From Gammaproteobacteria bacterium (GTDB lineage Bacteria; Pseudomonadota; Gammaproteobacteria; Pseudomonadales; Azotimanducaceae): 37,929 nucleotides of DNA. The notes below the pieces were generated by a model. The model did not search any database. It had not been told where the DNA came from and was given only the letters and a program-made list of their open reading frames with translations. Below are positions 1 to 8,750 of this stretch, one piece after another. How positions within the stretch are numbered: position 1 is the stretch's first letter; each line of letters begins with the position of its first letter. The stretch spans positions 1-37,929 of the forward strand of contig JAJFKA010000022.1 in assembly GCA_021773555.1 (NCBI GenBank). The letters run 5' to 3'. The translations under genes were made by a program, and so were the position numbers.

Positions 1-1743
1 GTCCGTGTCGTTTTCCAGCAGAGCCAGAAACAGCAGGCTATCTTCATCGGTTTCGGCGATATCATCAGTCGGCCTGGGAGCATCGTTCTGTCCCACCAGG
101 TTGATGGTAACGGTCGCGGTGTCCGTCAGGTCGCCGGACAAAACGCTGTAATTAAACGATTCGGCCAGGGTCTCTCCGGCACCGAGAGACTCAAACAATT
201 CGGCATCTGCGGTGTAGGTAAGCTCGGTGGTGCCGCTGACCAGCGCAATCTGGCCTGCGCCAACAAAATTGCTGATAGTGGAAATCGAAGGGGTCTGGTC
301 CGCATCTACATCGAAATCATTGGCGAGGATAAGTGCGGAAAATGGAGTTGGTAACGCCGTATCTATCAGCAGTAAATCATCCACGGCAACCGGGGGATTG
401 TCCGGTGGCAATTCTTCAACCGGCGTTACCGGAGGCCGGGTCTGGACAGGGGGTGGCGGGCTTTCGGTCGGGCCCGATTCTTCCGGGGACGCAGCGACAT
501 CGGTTTCGGTTGTCGTATTAAATGGATCATCGCCACTACTGGTGTTGCTCTCCGGGGGAGGCGCATCGTCCGCGGGAGTATCATTGTCATCCTGCTGTGC
601 GACTAACTGCGAATCTTCCTCGTCCTCGTCGTCGGTGAAGGCGTTTTGCTCCTCGTCGTCGTCTTCCTCCTGGTCAGACTCCTCCTCTGACGACTCCTCA
701 CTCTCATCCGTCTGTTCTTCTTCGATAACCTCCTGAGCCTGCTCCTGGGGTTGATCTTCTGTTTCAGTTTCCGCTTGAGTGTCTTCCTCGGAGTCCTGGG
801 ACTGCTCCTCGGACTGTTGTTCTTCCGCTTCCTGCTGTTCTATTTCCTCTTCAGTATCGGGGGGCGGCAGGTTCTCAGTTAATTTTTGTGTTTGCTGTGC
901 GCTCGGTTGCGTTGAGAAGCTGGTTGTACCATCCAGCACGATGACCGCAGTGTTACCAGTTGAGTCCAGAATAACCGGATTGAGTCCGTTCAGGTCCGAG
1001 ATCACCAGGGTACCGGAAGTATGGATAATCGTCGTTTCCAGCGTGTCAGGGTCCACGGTGCCGTCCAACTCACTGCCACGAATCCCAATCACCGCAGAAG
1101 GCGTGCGAATTTCCGAGTGTGAACCGGTTTTGCCAGCAAACAATTTACCGATCTTGCCGCTGCGATAGTGAAATCCCCCGGTAGCCACCATGGCTTTGAA
1201 TGTACCAGTGCCCGCCGCTTCATCAAATGCGAAGTCGGTCAGCGTCGCCTGTGCATTTTTACCCAGATGGAATCGAGTGCCATCGTTCATGCGCGCTTTG
1301 ATAAAACCGCTGCCAGTGATGATGACGTCCCCTTTGTACAGGAGGTCACCGCGATTCAGGTCAATGGTCTCGCCGCCACGCTTTACGGTGACAGTGCCAA
1401 TCGCCACCAGAACCTTGCCAATAACAATCCCGGCGGCGGTAGATTCCGCCGGTCCGGCGAACAGGGAATCATCGTCTTGTTGCATCAACTGTCTGACCGC
1501 GTCCGGGCTAAGACCCCGCCCCTGGGCCAGAAGCAGGTTAGGCGGCGGGTTGAAAGAGAAGTAATCCTGGACGGTGAACGTTTCACCCTGCTCGTTGGTG
1601 ATGACAAGGTCAAATCCAATCTGGGTAAATTCGGCAAATATCAGGAAAGAAACATCTGGGACGACGATAAAGGGATGTACTTCGGCGGCATCGATGCCGG
1701 GTGAACTATCGTTGCTGGAGATGGGATTATCCCGGCTTACCAT
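1..1743 (-). CDS. FecR-domain protein with acidic linker and VCBS/cadherin-like repeats (partial)
   Basis: The reading frame is open from 1743 to the left edge (581 codons, no stop), so the C-terminus is missing. Residues about 105-245 form a FecR-type domain: GTVTVKRGG, then GDLLYKGDVIITG, then a DGTRFHLG strand and the terminal motif TPSAVIGIRGSELDG. About 100 residues extremely rich in Glu, Asp and Gln follow, then a proline-rich linker. From about residue 455 there are repeats of the VCBS/cadherin-like kind (LANDFDVDAD; later NDAP followed by ENDTD). Proteins of this build are usually large calcium-binding surface or biofilm adhesins exported by type I secretion; that role is inferred. 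No Sec signal peptide is visible, which fits. ATG 1743 was chosen because AGGA lies 8 nt upstream. An in-frame ATG at 1770 has no well-spaced ribosome binding site. Confidence 0.85.
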   Translation of the reverse strand, partial: MVSRDNPISSNDSSPGIDAAEVHPFIVVPDVSFLIFAEFTQIGFDLVITNEQGETFTVQDYFSFNPPPNLLLAQGRGLSPDAVRQLMQQDDDSLFAGPAESTAAGIVIGKVLVAIGTVTVKRGGETIDLNRGDLLYKGDVIITGSGFIKARMNDGTRFHLGKNAQATLTDFAFDEAAGTGTFKAMVATGGFHYRSGKIGKLFAGKTGSHSEIRTPSAVIGIRGSELDGTVDPDTLETTIIHTSGTLVISDLNGLNPVILDSTGNTAVIVLDGTTSFSTQPSAQQTQKLTENLPPPDTEEEIEQQEAEEQQSEEQSQDSEEDTQAETETEDQPQEQAQEVIEEEQTDESEESSEEESDQEEDDDEEQNAFTDDEDEEDSQLVAQQDDNDTPADDAPPPESNTSSGDDPFNTTTETDVAASPEESGPTESPPPPVQTRPPVTPVEELPPDNPPVAVDDLLLIDTALPTPFSALILANDFDVDADQTPSISTISNFVGAGQIALVSGTTELTYTADAELFESLGAGETLAESFNYSVLSGDLTDTATVTINLVGQNDAPRPTDDIAETDEDSLLFLALLENDTD

Positions 1744-1837
1744 GCCAAAATTCCTGAGGGTAGGGTCCATCCTTAAATTAACATAGACTGACGGGGATTT
1801 AACTCAAAAAACAGACCACTGGCGGATAAAGTTTTGC

Positions 1838-3370
1838 TTATGGGTAACGCGGTGCAGGGCGCGATATTACGCCCTTTTCGGTGAGCGTCAGATGGGTCAG
1901 GGTTTGTTCATCATGATTCATCCGCCAGGACAGTAGTTTCTGCGCGTATTTGAGTACCAGATGCTGGTAAGCCGGGTTTTCAGCCTGATTGTCGAACTCG
2001 CCGGGATCGGCCTTCAAATCAAAGAACAGCGCCGGAAGACCCGTAAAATGCACGTATTTGTAGTCTTCGTCGCGGATAACGTTCAATACGCACTGGTGTT
2101 GACTCAGCCCCAGCGTCTGCTCGACCGCCTCACCTTTCTCCACATCGCGGAAATCATATTCCCAGTGCGCACAATCTCGCCAGTTGCGCGGGAACTCGCC
2201 ATGGCGGATGGGGGTGAGCAGGGAGACACCATCACACTGTAGTGGAACTTCCATGTCCAGCCACGCCAGCAGCGTCGGCATGATATCGATGTTTTCCGTA
2301 AATCCGCTGAGGCGTTTGCCCCGGGATACATCTGAGCGCTTGTCCGGGTCGCGGATGATCAGTGGGATATGGTAGGACGCGTCAAAGTAACCCATCTTGC
2401 CGACCAGCCAGTGATCACCGATCTGTTCACCATGATCCGAGGTAAAGACAATCAGCGTATTGTCCCATTGATCGGTCGCCTTGAGATGATCGAACAGACG
2501 TCCCAGATTGTGGTCAACCTCAGTCATGAGACCAAAGTAGGAGGCTTTCAAACGCGTGAGCTTGCGTACCTCAGCAGGCGCCGTGCTATGCCTTTGGCTG
2601 AGGAACTGTGCCAGTAGTGGATGCTGGGTTTTCTCCTGCTCGATGTCCTCATGGCGTACGAAATCTGCCAGGTTTGCGGGAGGATAGAGGGCGTTATACG
2701 GCTCGGGGGCGACCCAGGGAGGATGGGGACGCAGCAACGACAGGTGTACACACCAGGGATTGTCTGAATCGCGGCGGAAGTCTCGGATGTAGTCGATGGT
2801 GCGATCTACCATGAAATGGGTATCGTGTTCGTCAGCCGGTATCGCCAGTGGTGCCGGAACATCGCCGCCGTGTTCGTATTCAGGTACGTCGGCCTTATTG
2901 GTATACAGCTTCCAGTTTGGAGCCGGAATCGGGTATCCCCGGGTCGCCAGCCAATCCGCCCAGGCGTCAGGAAAGGTGCCCATATAGATGATCGGGTTGA
3001 TACCGGGCAGGGGACCCTCGTAGCTTTTCAGAATGTCATCATCCGGCTCGAATTCACGCGGATCGTTGGCCGTATCGGTGTAACCGAACAAGACGGGGTC
3101 GTAACCCTGGCGCCGTAACTCCAGCGCCCAGTTGGTATGCCGTGCATCCAGGGGTGTACCGTTAGTACCGGAACGGTGATTCTGGAGATACATGCCGGTA
3201 TGGATGCTGGCACGGGAGGGTCCGCAAGGTACGGCATTAGCGAAATGATTCGTGAACAGGGTGCCTGCGGCGGCCAGGGCATCGAGATTCGGTGTCTGCA
3301 CCTGGTGTCCGAGGGTGGAAAGGCATTCGGAACGCCACTGATCTGCTGTAATAAAGAGAACGTTCATCAT
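1838..3370 (-). CDS. Sulfatase-family hydrolase, phosphonate monoester hydrolase type
   Basis: This 510-residue protein belongs to the alkaline-phosphatase/sulfatase superfamily. The formylglycine motif CGPSRASIHTG starts at Cys49, so the enzyme needs Cys-to-formylglycine maturation. Metal and active-site residues can be placed at Asp10-Gln11, His216 (RPHPPW), Asp312-His313 (SDHGEQIGDHW) and Lys325. The Asp-Gln pair, the YT motif near 97-98 and the GKMGYFDASYHIPL stretch are those of phosphonate monoester hydrolase/arylsulfatase enzymes (Rhizobium and Burkholderia PMH type), which cleave phosphonate, phosphate and sulfate esters. No signal peptide is seen, so it is probably cytoplasmic. It is divergent from an MFS transporter, which suggests uptake and hydrolysis of an organic ester. 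The true substrate cannot be read from sequence. The start is a double ATG; no strong ribosome binding site is visible. Confidence 0.9.
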   Translation of the reverse strand: MMNVLFITADQWRSECLSTLGHQVQTPNLDALAAAGTLFTNHFANAVPCGPSRASIHTGMYLQNHRSGTNGTPLDARHTNWALELRRQGYDPVLFGYTDTANDPREFEPDDDILKSYEGPLPGINPIIYMGTFPDAWADWLATRGYPIPAPNWKLYTNKADVPEYEHGGDVPAPLAIPADEHDTHFMVDRTIDYIRDFRRDSDNPWCVHLSLLRPHPPWVAPEPYNALYPPANLADFVRHEDIEQEKTQHPLLAQFLSQRHSTAPAEVRKLTRLKASYFGLMTEVDHNLGRLFDHLKATDQWDNTLIVFTSDHGEQIGDHWLVGKMGYFDASYHIPLIIRDPDKRSDVSRGKRLSGFTENIDIMPTLLAWLDMEVPLQCDGVSLLTPIRHGEFPRNWRDCAHWEYDFRDVEKGEAVEQTLGLSQHQCVLNVIRDEDYKYVHFTGLPALFFDLKADPGEFDNQAENPAYQHLVLKYAQKLLSWRMNHDEQTLTHLTLTEKGVISRPAPRYP

Positions 3371-3474
3371 AGTCGGGTATGCGCTTTAGGTTGTTGGCGA
3401 TGCTGGTCTTCAGGTAGACCCGTTGCCCCAGGCCTCACGGATATCCTAAAAGATTCGGCGCCCCGATGCATTAA

Positions 3475-4854
3475 ATGTGGTTTAACGGTATCCTCCGCCG
3501 CTTTGTCTGTCGCGTACCTGATGTGATTCCAGTCAACTGGCCTTTTTCGCCTAAAAATGTCCCGTTCTTTTACGGCTGGATCGTGTGGCTGTTCAGCACC
3601 CTTGGCTTCCTCTTCAGTATTCCAGGGCAGACCATGGGTATGGCCGTTTTCACCGATGCCTTTATTGATGTGTTGGGCCTCAGCCGCACCCAACTTTCCA
3701 TGGCCTATTTATTCGGTACCATGGGTTCTGCCTTTTTCCTCACGCGCGCCGGCAGGTGGTATGACCGATTTGGCGGCCGGCTGATGATCTCAATATCCAG
3801 CCTGGCCCTTGGTCTGATGGTGTTTTACATCAGTATTGCTGACTGGCTGAGTGCCGGGCTTGTGCAGTGGTTCCCGATGACGATAGCAGGGGTGTCGATA
3901 ATGCCATTCCTGCTGATATTTGCCGGATATTTTGGCGTCCGCTTTTTTGGCCAGGGCGTGTTGACCAGTTGCTCTCGAAACGTCCTGATGATGTGGTTTG
4001 TGAAGCGCCGGGGCCTGGTCAGTGGTCTGCGTGGGATCTGTGTATCGATTGGATTTTCTCTCGCCCCTGTTGGACTGGCGTGGCTGATGATTGAATTTGG
4101 CTGGCGCGGTGCGCTCTGGTTGCTGGCGTTGCTTGTGGGCGTGGGATTCTCGCTACTGTCGCTGGTGTTTGTTCGGGACAATCCTCAGTCCTGTGGATTG
4201 TTGGCTGATGGTGAAACCGGTCTGGATGCGTCTACCGCGTCGTTGAGTGTGCCGAGTAAAACCCTGCAACAGGCGAGGCGCACGCCAGTTTTCTGGATTG
4301 CCTCACTTAGCCTTGCGATACATGCGATGTTTGGTACAGCACTGACCTTTCACGTGGTGTCAATTTTCGCGGAAGCCGGGAGGGGCAGGGATGATGCTTT
4401 CGGGTACTTTTTACCGGCGGCTGTGTTTTCGACCACAACCAATCTGGTTGCCAGTTGGCTGGTCGACTCGTACCGGCTAAAGCCGTTTATGGTGGTGATG
4501 TTGTTTGCCTTTATGCTGGGCGCAGTCGGGCTGCTCAACCTGTCACACAACTGGGGTTTCTGGTTGCTGGCGATCGGTTTCGGCGCGGGTGGTGGGTTAT
4601 GGGGGGTCGTATCAAACCTTTCGTTCATACGATTTTTTGGTCCGCTGCACCTGGGTGAAATCAGCGGGTTGAACACCTCCGTGACGGTTTTTGCGAGCGC
4701 GGTTGGACCCGCCGCATTCAGTCTGGGCCTGGACGCGTTTGGTAATTATGACGCTGCGATACAAATTTGCCTCGTGATGCTGGTATGTTTAACCCTTGCG
4801 ACTATCCTGATCAGGCAGGACGAGCAATCACCCCTCGCACCTCAGCCGGGATGA
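3475..4854 (+). CDS. MFS transporter
   Basis: A 459-residue integral membrane protein with about 12 hydrophobic segments and a central hydrophilic loop near residues 245-265, as in the major facilitator superfamily. The RAGRWYDRFGGR stretch after the second segment matches the conserved MFS loop between helices 2 and 3 (G-x-x-x-D-R-x-G-x-R/K). The closest general type appears to be the MFS_1/monocarboxylate-oxalate-like group, but the substrate is not readable. The gene diverges from the sulfatase across 104 bp and may import its substrate or product (inference). The start is uncertain: ATG 3475 has no ribosome binding site, and an in-frame GTG at 3523 would remove 16 residues that look unlike a mature N-terminus. 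Confidence 0.88.
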   Translation: MWFNGILRRFVCRVPDVIPVNWPFSPKNVPFFYGWIVWLFSTLGFLFSIPGQTMGMAVFTDAFIDVLGLSRTQLSMAYLFGTMGSAFFLTRAGRWYDRFGGRLMISISSLALGLMVFYISIADWLSAGLVQWFPMTIAGVSIMPFLLIFAGYFGVRFFGQGVLTSCSRNVLMMWFVKRRGLVSGLRGICVSIGFSLAPVGLAWLMIEFGWRGALWLLALLVGVGFSLLSLVFVRDNPQSCGLLADGETGLDASTASLSVPSKTLQQARRTPVFWIASLSLAIHAMFGTALTFHVVSIFAEAGRGRDDAFGYFLPAAVFSTTTNLVASWLVDSYRLKPFMVVMLFAFMLGAVGLLNLSHNWGFWLLAIGFGAGGGLWGVVSNLSFIRFFGPLHLGEISGLNTSVTVFASAVGPAAFSLGLDAFGNYDAAIQICLVMLVCLTLATILIRQDEQSPLAPQPG

Positions 4855-4886
4855 CCTGGCAGAAAATGTTTGGAATCTAACGCATT

Positions 4887-5930
4887 ATGACTAATCCCAT
4901 TGAAGATCTGCACATCCGTAAAATTCGGCCGCTCATGACGCCGCTGAATCTCAGCGAGGAGTTTCCCGCCACGAAGTCCGGTCTTGAACTCGTCGCCCGA
5001 TCAAGAAAGCAGATAGAATCGATTCTTGATGGCACCGACCCCCGCGGGATTGTCATCGCAGGACCTTGTTCAATTCATGACCCCACCGCGGCCCTTGAGT
5101 ATGCCAGCAGCCTCCGGGAATCCACCCGTGACCTTAACAACCTGCTGGTAGTGATGCGTGTATATTTCGAAAAACCGAGGACCGTGGTTGGCTGGAAAGG
5201 CTTGATCAATGATCCCGATCTGGATAACAGTTTCAACATCAACAAGGGCCTGCGCCTGGCGAGAAAATTACTGGTGGATGTAAGCGAGCTTGGCCTCCCT
5301 TGTGGCACGGAATTCCTCGACACTACCTTCGGCCAGTACTATGCAGATCTGATCAGTTGGGGTGCGATCGGCGCACGCACCGCCGAGAGCCAGATTCATC
5401 GTGAACTTGCCTCCGGGCTGTCGATGCCAGTGGGTATCAAGAACAGGACGGACGGGGACGTCCAGGTGGCCGTAGATGGGATTCGTTGCGCAGCGGCGAG
5501 ACACCTTTTTCCATCGCTGACCAAGGAAGGAACACCGGCAATCTTTGAAACCGGGGGGAACCGGTACGGGCACCTGATTCTACGCGGTGGTGATCGTACC
5601 GGACCAAACTACGATGCAGATTCAATTAATGCTGCGGCGCAATTGCTTGCCGGTAGTAACCTGCCCGGCGCCATCATCATTGATTGCAGTCATGGCAACA
5701 GCGGCAAGGATGAGAACAATCAGAAACAGGTTGTGGCTTCGGTTTGTGCAAGTCGGGCCGCTGGTCTGGATTGCATCAAAGGGGTGATGATAGAGAGCCA
5801 TCTAAAGTCGGGTCGGGCCAACTATAATCCTGATCGCCCTGTCTACGGGCAGAGTATTACGGATAGCTGCCTGTCGCTTAAGGATACGCTGCCGCTGCTC
5901 CAGGCGCTGAATGATAGTTGGAATGCCTAG
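4887..5930 (+). CDS. aroG: 3-deoxy-7-phosphoheptulonate synthase, class I (AroF/AroG/AroH type)
   Basis: Catalyses condensation of phosphoenolpyruvate and erythrose 4-phosphate to DAHP, the first step of the shikimate pathway, in the cytoplasm. The 347-residue length is that of the E. coli class I alpha enzymes. The GPCSIHD motif carries Cys61. The other metal ligands fall at His269 (DCSHGNSGKD), Glu303 (MIESHL) and Asp326 (SITDSC), almost exactly the spacing of E. coli AroG. EKPRTVVGWKGL and the KNRTDGD substrate loop are intact. Which aromatic amino acid inhibits it cannot be told by eye, so the symbol is a family label. Start ATG 4887 has GGAA about 12 nt upstream. The gene stops directly before a perfect hairpin. 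Confidence 0.95.
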   Translation: MTNPIEDLHIRKIRPLMTPLNLSEEFPATKSGLELVARSRKQIESILDGTDPRGIVIAGPCSIHDPTAALEYASSLRESTRDLNNLLVVMRVYFEKPRTVVGWKGLINDPDLDNSFNINKGLRLARKLLVDVSELGLPCGTEFLDTTFGQYYADLISWGAIGARTAESQIHRELASGLSMPVGIKNRTDGDVQVAVDGIRCAAARHLFPSLTKEGTPAIFETGGNRYGHLILRGGDRTGPNYDADSINAAAQLLAGSNLPGAIIIDCSHGNSGKDENNQKQVVASVCASRAAGLDCIKGVMIESHLKSGRANYNPDRPVYGQSITDSCLSLKDTLPLLQALNDSWNA

Positions 5931-5961
5931 CCCGCATTATTCACGAAGGGAATAATGCGGG
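5931..5961. terminator. Bidirectional hairpin terminator between convergent genes
   Basis: A perfect 12-bp inverted repeat: CCCGCATTATTC at 5931-5942, a 7-nt loop, then GAATAATGCGGG at 5950-5961. It begins on the base after the DAHP synthase stop codon and lies 9 bp before the end of the convergent gene, so it can end transcripts from both sides. No long T tract follows on either strand, so it could also be a blocking or RNA-stabilising hairpin. Confidence 0.75.
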
Positions 5962-5970
5962 CCAGGGCCA

Positions 5971-6717
5971 TCAGGCGAGTCTGGTGACACGGAAGCGCAG
6001 CTTGCGCCTTGCTGATGGCTCGATCCGACCCAGAGCCTCCCTGCGCGTCAGCGCGTTTTGCGGATAGTAAGCCAGCACGCCGTTTTCAAAACCTTCATTC
6101 TCGAACAACAACACGGATTGAAAGGAATTCATGATGTGATCGGCATGGCTGCGGAAAAACAGCCTTGCTCCCCTGGAAGTCAGATGGTTTTGTACCAGCA
6201 TGCCGGTGGGTCCTAGCCGACGCTGACACTTTCTAATCCAGTTGAGGTTCATGGGTGCAGGTCTTGCCGGTTCGCCCTGGTCTGCGTGAAGGAAAACATC
6301 GTCCACGATCAGGTCATAGCGACGCCTGTGTTGGCTGACAAAGTTAATTGCGTCGGCCTGAACCAGGTCGAGCTCTGGATAGTTCAATTTGAAAAACTTT
6401 ACAGCAATGTGCAGATGTACAGGGTCAATTTCGACACCAGTAATATGCCTGGGGGAGATGAGCGCGTGCAACTGATGGATCACCGTACCACCACCGACAC
6501 CGAGAACCAGCACCCGTGGGTGCAACGAAAGCCGGGACAGGCCGAGTGGCTGAAACAGTGCCGGGAGCGAGAGCATATCCCAGATAGCGCCAGTAAATAG
6601 TTGTTTTCTGTTGTGCTGCGAATGAAAAGCACCATTGGTATACAGTCGTAGCGAGTTCCCGGCAGATCGGACCTGATAGCAGATCCCGGTGACCTCCTTC
6701 TGCCAGAGTAAAGCCAT
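5971..6717 (-). CDS. Spermidine synthase-like SAM-fold protein
   Basis: A 248-residue protein with the Rossmann core of the spermine/spermidine synthase superfamily. VLGVGGGT (residues 71-78) is the nucleotide loop, GVEIDP (94-99) the acidic loop, QADAINF (120-126) the adenine loop, and IVDDVF (137-142) occupies the position of the catalytic DDG-type segment. The classical N-terminal tetramerisation domain is shortened. Genuine spermidine synthases have a stricter aspartate pattern and a longer N-terminus, so this may be a methyltransferase-like relative acting on an unknown small molecule. It converges on the DAHP synthase gene and diverges from the LtaS-like gene over 200 bp. The ribosome binding site is weak. 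Confidence 0.75.
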   Translation of the reverse strand: MALLWQKEVTGICYQVRSAGNSLRLYTNGAFHSQHNRKQLFTGAIWDMLSLPALFQPLGLSRLSLHPRVLVLGVGGGTVIHQLHALISPRHITGVEIDPVHLHIAVKFFKLNYPELDLVQADAINFVSQHRRRYDLIVDDVFLHADQGEPARPAPMNLNWIRKCQRRLGPTGMLVQNHLTSRGARLFFRSHADHIMNSFQSVLLFENEGFENGVLAYYPQNALTRREALGRIEPSARRKLRFRVTRLA

Positions 6718-6917
6718 TAATTAATCCATCGAATCCAGATGAAGCCGGGGTTGGCAGTGATTTATATCAGGTGCCGATTGTGCCATATCCCGACAAGCCC
6801 ATATACTCGTCGCCGGACAACCGTCTGCTGATCTTTTTTTATGCGTCCATAAGAGCGCGCTCCAGCAACGTTTGCAATTCAAATGGAGCCAATGCCCATG
6901 CCTGATCAGTTCTGTAA

Positions 6918-8750
6918 ATGACGAAGCGGACTAGCCTTGCCCTGTTTTCGCTGGGTAGTGTTTTTCTCGTACTGCAGGTCGTGATTAGACTGGCGCTCGC
7001 CATAACGGGTCCCGTTGAATTTCGAACCATTGATATGCTTTATGTGCTTGGCGCCGGGGCAGTCAATGATCTGATCGTACTGGCTTACCTGCTGTCCCCC
7101 ATCTGCTTTGTACTAATCCTCTTTGATTCGGGAACAGCCGCACGCCGAACATTGCTGATTTCGTGGTTGGCCGCGCTCATCGTCATAAGCGTGATTGCGA
7201 CCTTTGGTGACTTTTTTTTCTGGTCAGAATTCGAGTCGCGACCAGACAGACTGGTCTTCCATTACCTGAGATATCCTGTGGAGGTTGCCGCATTTCTTGA
7301 GGAGCAGTTTTACTTAAGTCTGTTGGTACTGCCCTTCGGCCTCATCGTGTGGCTCTGTATGCGCCTGTTAAATGTGCCGCTTGAGTCGCTGGTAGCTGGC
7401 CGGATTGATACACAGATTCGTGTTGTCGGCGCGGTGGTGCTCGCACTACTCTGGGGGTTGGGTCCAGCTGCATTTTCCACAGGACCACTGCAGATTGGTC
7501 AGTCACGGCATTTAACTGCATTGTCCAGCAACTCCTACTTTTCGGTTTTTCATGCTGCAGCCATCGTTGTTGATGAATGGCACTTGCCCAGAATGGACGA
7601 CGAGCAGGCCCAACAGTTAGTCTCGGGTGCGTTCAACCACAGCCCGGTTCCCGAATCGGAGCGACTCAGCCTCAAGGGTAAAAACGTCATCTTGATTATC
7701 GAGGAGAGCTTCGCTGGTGAAACCTGGCAGGATGCGCAAAAACGTCAGAATTATCTGCCAGCACTTGATCAGTGGGCAGGTACAGGAACACAGTTTCGCA
7801 ATGTATTTTCAACAGGAAGCAGAACCACCCGGGGCATGGAAGCTATTTTTCACGGGGTGCCGCCACTACCGGGTATTTCGTTGACCCAACGCGAAGGATT
7901 CTCGAGGTTACCCTCGCTGCCGCGATCGTTTCAGGCGTCGGGATATGAAACCCTGTTTCTCTACGGCGGCTGGCCGAACTTCTCAGACTTTGCCAGCTAC
8001 TGGGCAGCGATTGGCTTTCAGTCGATTCAGACGAAAAACGATTTCACTGATCGCTGGTTCGAAACATCCTGGGGCGTTGCGGATGAAATATTGTTCGCAA
8101 AATTATTGCAGACCATGGATGAAAAGACGACGAGGCAACGTCCGATATTCATATCAACCCTCACAGTCTCGAATCATCGGCCGTTTGACGTCCCCGCAGG
8201 TAAGACCGGATTCCCTGCTGATGAGCGAAGTCTTGATTACGCGATGGCATACGCGGACTGGGCCCTGGGAGATTTCCTGACACGGGCGTCACAGCGTCCA
8301 TGGTATGCAGAAACGCTAATTGTCATTGTTGCGGATCACGGCCCGCGTCCCACGGGCAATGCTTCAATTCCCGTCAGTAGTTTTCGCGTGCCACTGGTAC
8401 TGCTGGGTGGTGGTATGCCGGTGGGGGAGTTCGACAATCGGGGCTCTACCATGGACATACCGGTCACACTGTCCAGATTGCTTGGTCTTCAACTCGATCA
8501 GGCCAGCCAGCAGTTCTGGGGAAATGATCTGTTGCTCGGAGCGGACGGCATCGCACTGGTGGAACACGACTACCATGTGGGCGTGCTTTCCGGAAAACAC
8601 CTCAGTGTGCTCAAGCATGACGGTAGTGCTGAGGGCTGGCTGGAGCGCGACGATCGAAAATTCAGCATTGACCGGATCAGTGCCGCCGAGATAAACCTCG
8701 GTCGGGCGATTTTTCAGACTGCACACGGTCGATTTTATGGCAGAAATTAA
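6918..8750 (+). CDS. LtaS-like membrane sulfatase (phosphoglycerol transferase family)
   Basis: A 610-residue protein with five N-terminal membrane segments within about residues 5-185, a linker and an extracytoplasmic sulfatase-fold domain from about 255. Catalytic features of the lipoteichoic acid synthase family are visible: Glu262/263 (IIEESFAG), the probable nucleophile Thr303 in SRTTRG, His420 (SNHRPF) and Asp473-His474 (VADHGP). Gram-negative relatives move phosphoglycerol or phosphoethanolamine groups onto periplasmic glucans or lipids; the acceptor here is unknown. The start has no clear ribosome binding site. The stop overlaps the convergent pgi stop by 4 bp. Confidence 0.88.
   Translation: MTKRTSLALFSLGSVFLVLQVVIRLALAITGPVEFRTIDMLYVLGAGAVNDLIVLAYLLSPICFVLILFDSGTAARRTLLISWLAALIVISVIATFGDFFFWSEFESRPDRLVFHYLRYPVEVAAFLEEQFYLSLLVLPFGLIVWLCMRLLNVPLESLVAGRIDTQIRVVGAVVLALLWGLGPAAFSTGPLQIGQSRHLTALSSNSYFSVFHAAAIVVDEWHLPRMDDEQAQQLVSGAFNHSPVPESERLSLKGKNVILIIEESFAGETWQDAQKRQNYLPALDQWAGTGTQFRNVFSTGSRTTRGMEAIFHGVPPLPGISLTQREGFSRLPSLPRSFQASGYETLFLYGGWPNFSDFASYWAAIGFQSIQTKNDFTDRWFETSWGVADEILFAKLLQTMDEKTTRQRPIFISTLTVSNHRPFDVPAGKTGFPADERSLDYAMAYADWALGDFLTRASQRPWYAETLIVIVADHGPRPTGNASIPVSSFRVPLVLLGGGMPVGEFDNRGSTMDIPVTLSRLLGLQLDQASQQFWGNDLLLGADGIALVEHDYHVGVLSGKHLSVLKHDGSAEGWLERDDRKFSIDRISAAEINLGRAIFQTAHGRFYGRN

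Noticed and set aside
227-736. Serine-rich open frame on the plus strand (also 779-1168)
   Set aside because: It is the exact antisense of the acidic Glu/Asp/Gln region of the FecR protein; poly-Ser is what that region gives in the opposite frame.
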